From contig NZ_JAHXYW010000002.1 of assembly GCF_019969725.1 (NCBI RefSeq), forward strand, positions 496,001 to 560,000: DNA of 64,000 bases, written 5' to 3'. This document shows positions 63,924-64,000 of the stretch, one piece after another; position 1 is the first letter of the stretch, and the number at the start of each line of letters is the position of its first letter. The notes under the pieces are model-generated. The model saw nothing but the letters and a program-made list of their open reading frames with translations. It made no database searches and was not told where the DNA came from. The position numbers and the translations under genes were made by a program. Origin of the DNA: Neobacillus bataviensis. GTDB taxonomy: Bacteria; Bacillota; Bacilli; Bacillales_B; DSM-18226.

Positions 63924-64000
63924 AAAGACAGCTGATCAGGAGAGAGTAGAGAAGAAAAGAAGATTCGTACAGCCTGACGCTTATGTTCTATTATTTTTTG
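63892..64000 (+). CDS. YfcC/DcuC-type carrier, partial (N-terminus)
   Basis: Only the first 36 codons are in the window. ATG 63892 follows TTGGAGGA by six bases. The peptide begins MQSIWKEAAVEKTADQERVE and continues KKRRFVQPDAYVLLFF, a hydrophilic start leading into a first membrane helix, as in YfcC/DcuC-family (C4-dicarboxylate or arginine/ornithine-type) carriers. The sigma-54-type promoter upstream would suit an amino-acid-catabolism transporter controlled by a RocR-like activator. The family call rests on a short segment and is tentative. Confidence 0.5.
   Translation, partial: MQSIWKEAAVEKTADQERVEKKRRFVQPDAYVLLFF

Overview
The window looks like a chromosomal segment of a low-GC, endospore-forming Bacillaceae (Bacillus/Neobacillus-like). 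The reasons are AAGGAGG-type ribosome sites with many TTG/GTG starts, CotS/CotSA-type spore-coat genes, TnrA, FbpA, a T-box ilv-leu operon and Bacillaceae-type intergenic repeats. No rRNA, tRNA, CRISPR array, prophage or transposase gene was seen.

Layout. 1-7.1 kb is a sucrose/alpha-glucoside locus: alpha-glucosidase, LacI-type regulator, sucrose PTS EIIBC, sucrose-6-phosphate hydrolase and fructokinase. A TTGACA/TATAAT promoter and three GGAACCGGTTCC-type operators precede the PTS gene. 7.1-15.4 kb holds DoxX, a PAS-GGDEF-EAL gene broken by two frameshifts, adenine deaminase, a small proline-rich protein, a DUF4097 protein, a rhodanese and a BASS-type transporter. 15.4-21.2 kb is a urate-to-ureidoglycolate operon (uraD, uricase, HIU hydrolase, allantoinase, allantoate amidohydrolase, M20 hydrolase). 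21.3-24.6 kb continues in the same direction with M19 and S58 peptidases, an excisionase-like HTH protein, a DUF488 protein and an ATP-pyrophosphatase.

24.7-30.8 kb is a spore-surface polysaccharide locus: UDP-glucose dehydrogenase, nucleotidyltransferase and epimerase, divergent from a CotS kinase-like protein and a CotSA glycosyltransferase with an SHR-repeat tail. 30.9-35.2 kb has hemolysin III divergent from a DUF1836 regulator, a right-handed beta-helix protein, a DUF3892 protein and a lipoprotein. 35.2-46.9 kb is the complete branched-chain amino-acid block on the minus strand (ilvE-ilvD, T-box leader, ilvBNC-leuABCD).

47-51.4 kb is nitrogen-related: an exonuclease, a GlnD-like DUF294 nucleotidyltransferase, the ammonium transporter, TnrA with TnrA/GlnR boxes, FbpA and a 45-aa protein. 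51.6-54.1 kb is an ABC transporter for a basic amino acid, very probably arginine, because ARG-box-like operators lie upstream. 54.6-61.9 kb is a beta-galactoside locus: AraC regulator, sugar ABC transporter, a small DUF6903-like membrane protein and a GH35 beta-galactosidase, with a cre-like site. 62-64 kb carries a decayed intergenic region, an EamA exporter, and a sigma-54-type promoter followed by short upstream ORFs and the first codons of a YfcC/DcuC-type carrier cut by the window edge.

I see no clearly unprecedented multi-gene system. The best leads are the DUF294-exonuclease-AmtB-TnrA neighbourhood, the sigma-54 leader at the right edge, the uraD start paradox (a perfect ribosome site pointing at AUC), the nested palindromic repeat family that supplies the adeC stop codon, and the hlyIII/DUF1836 divergent pair with dyad operators.
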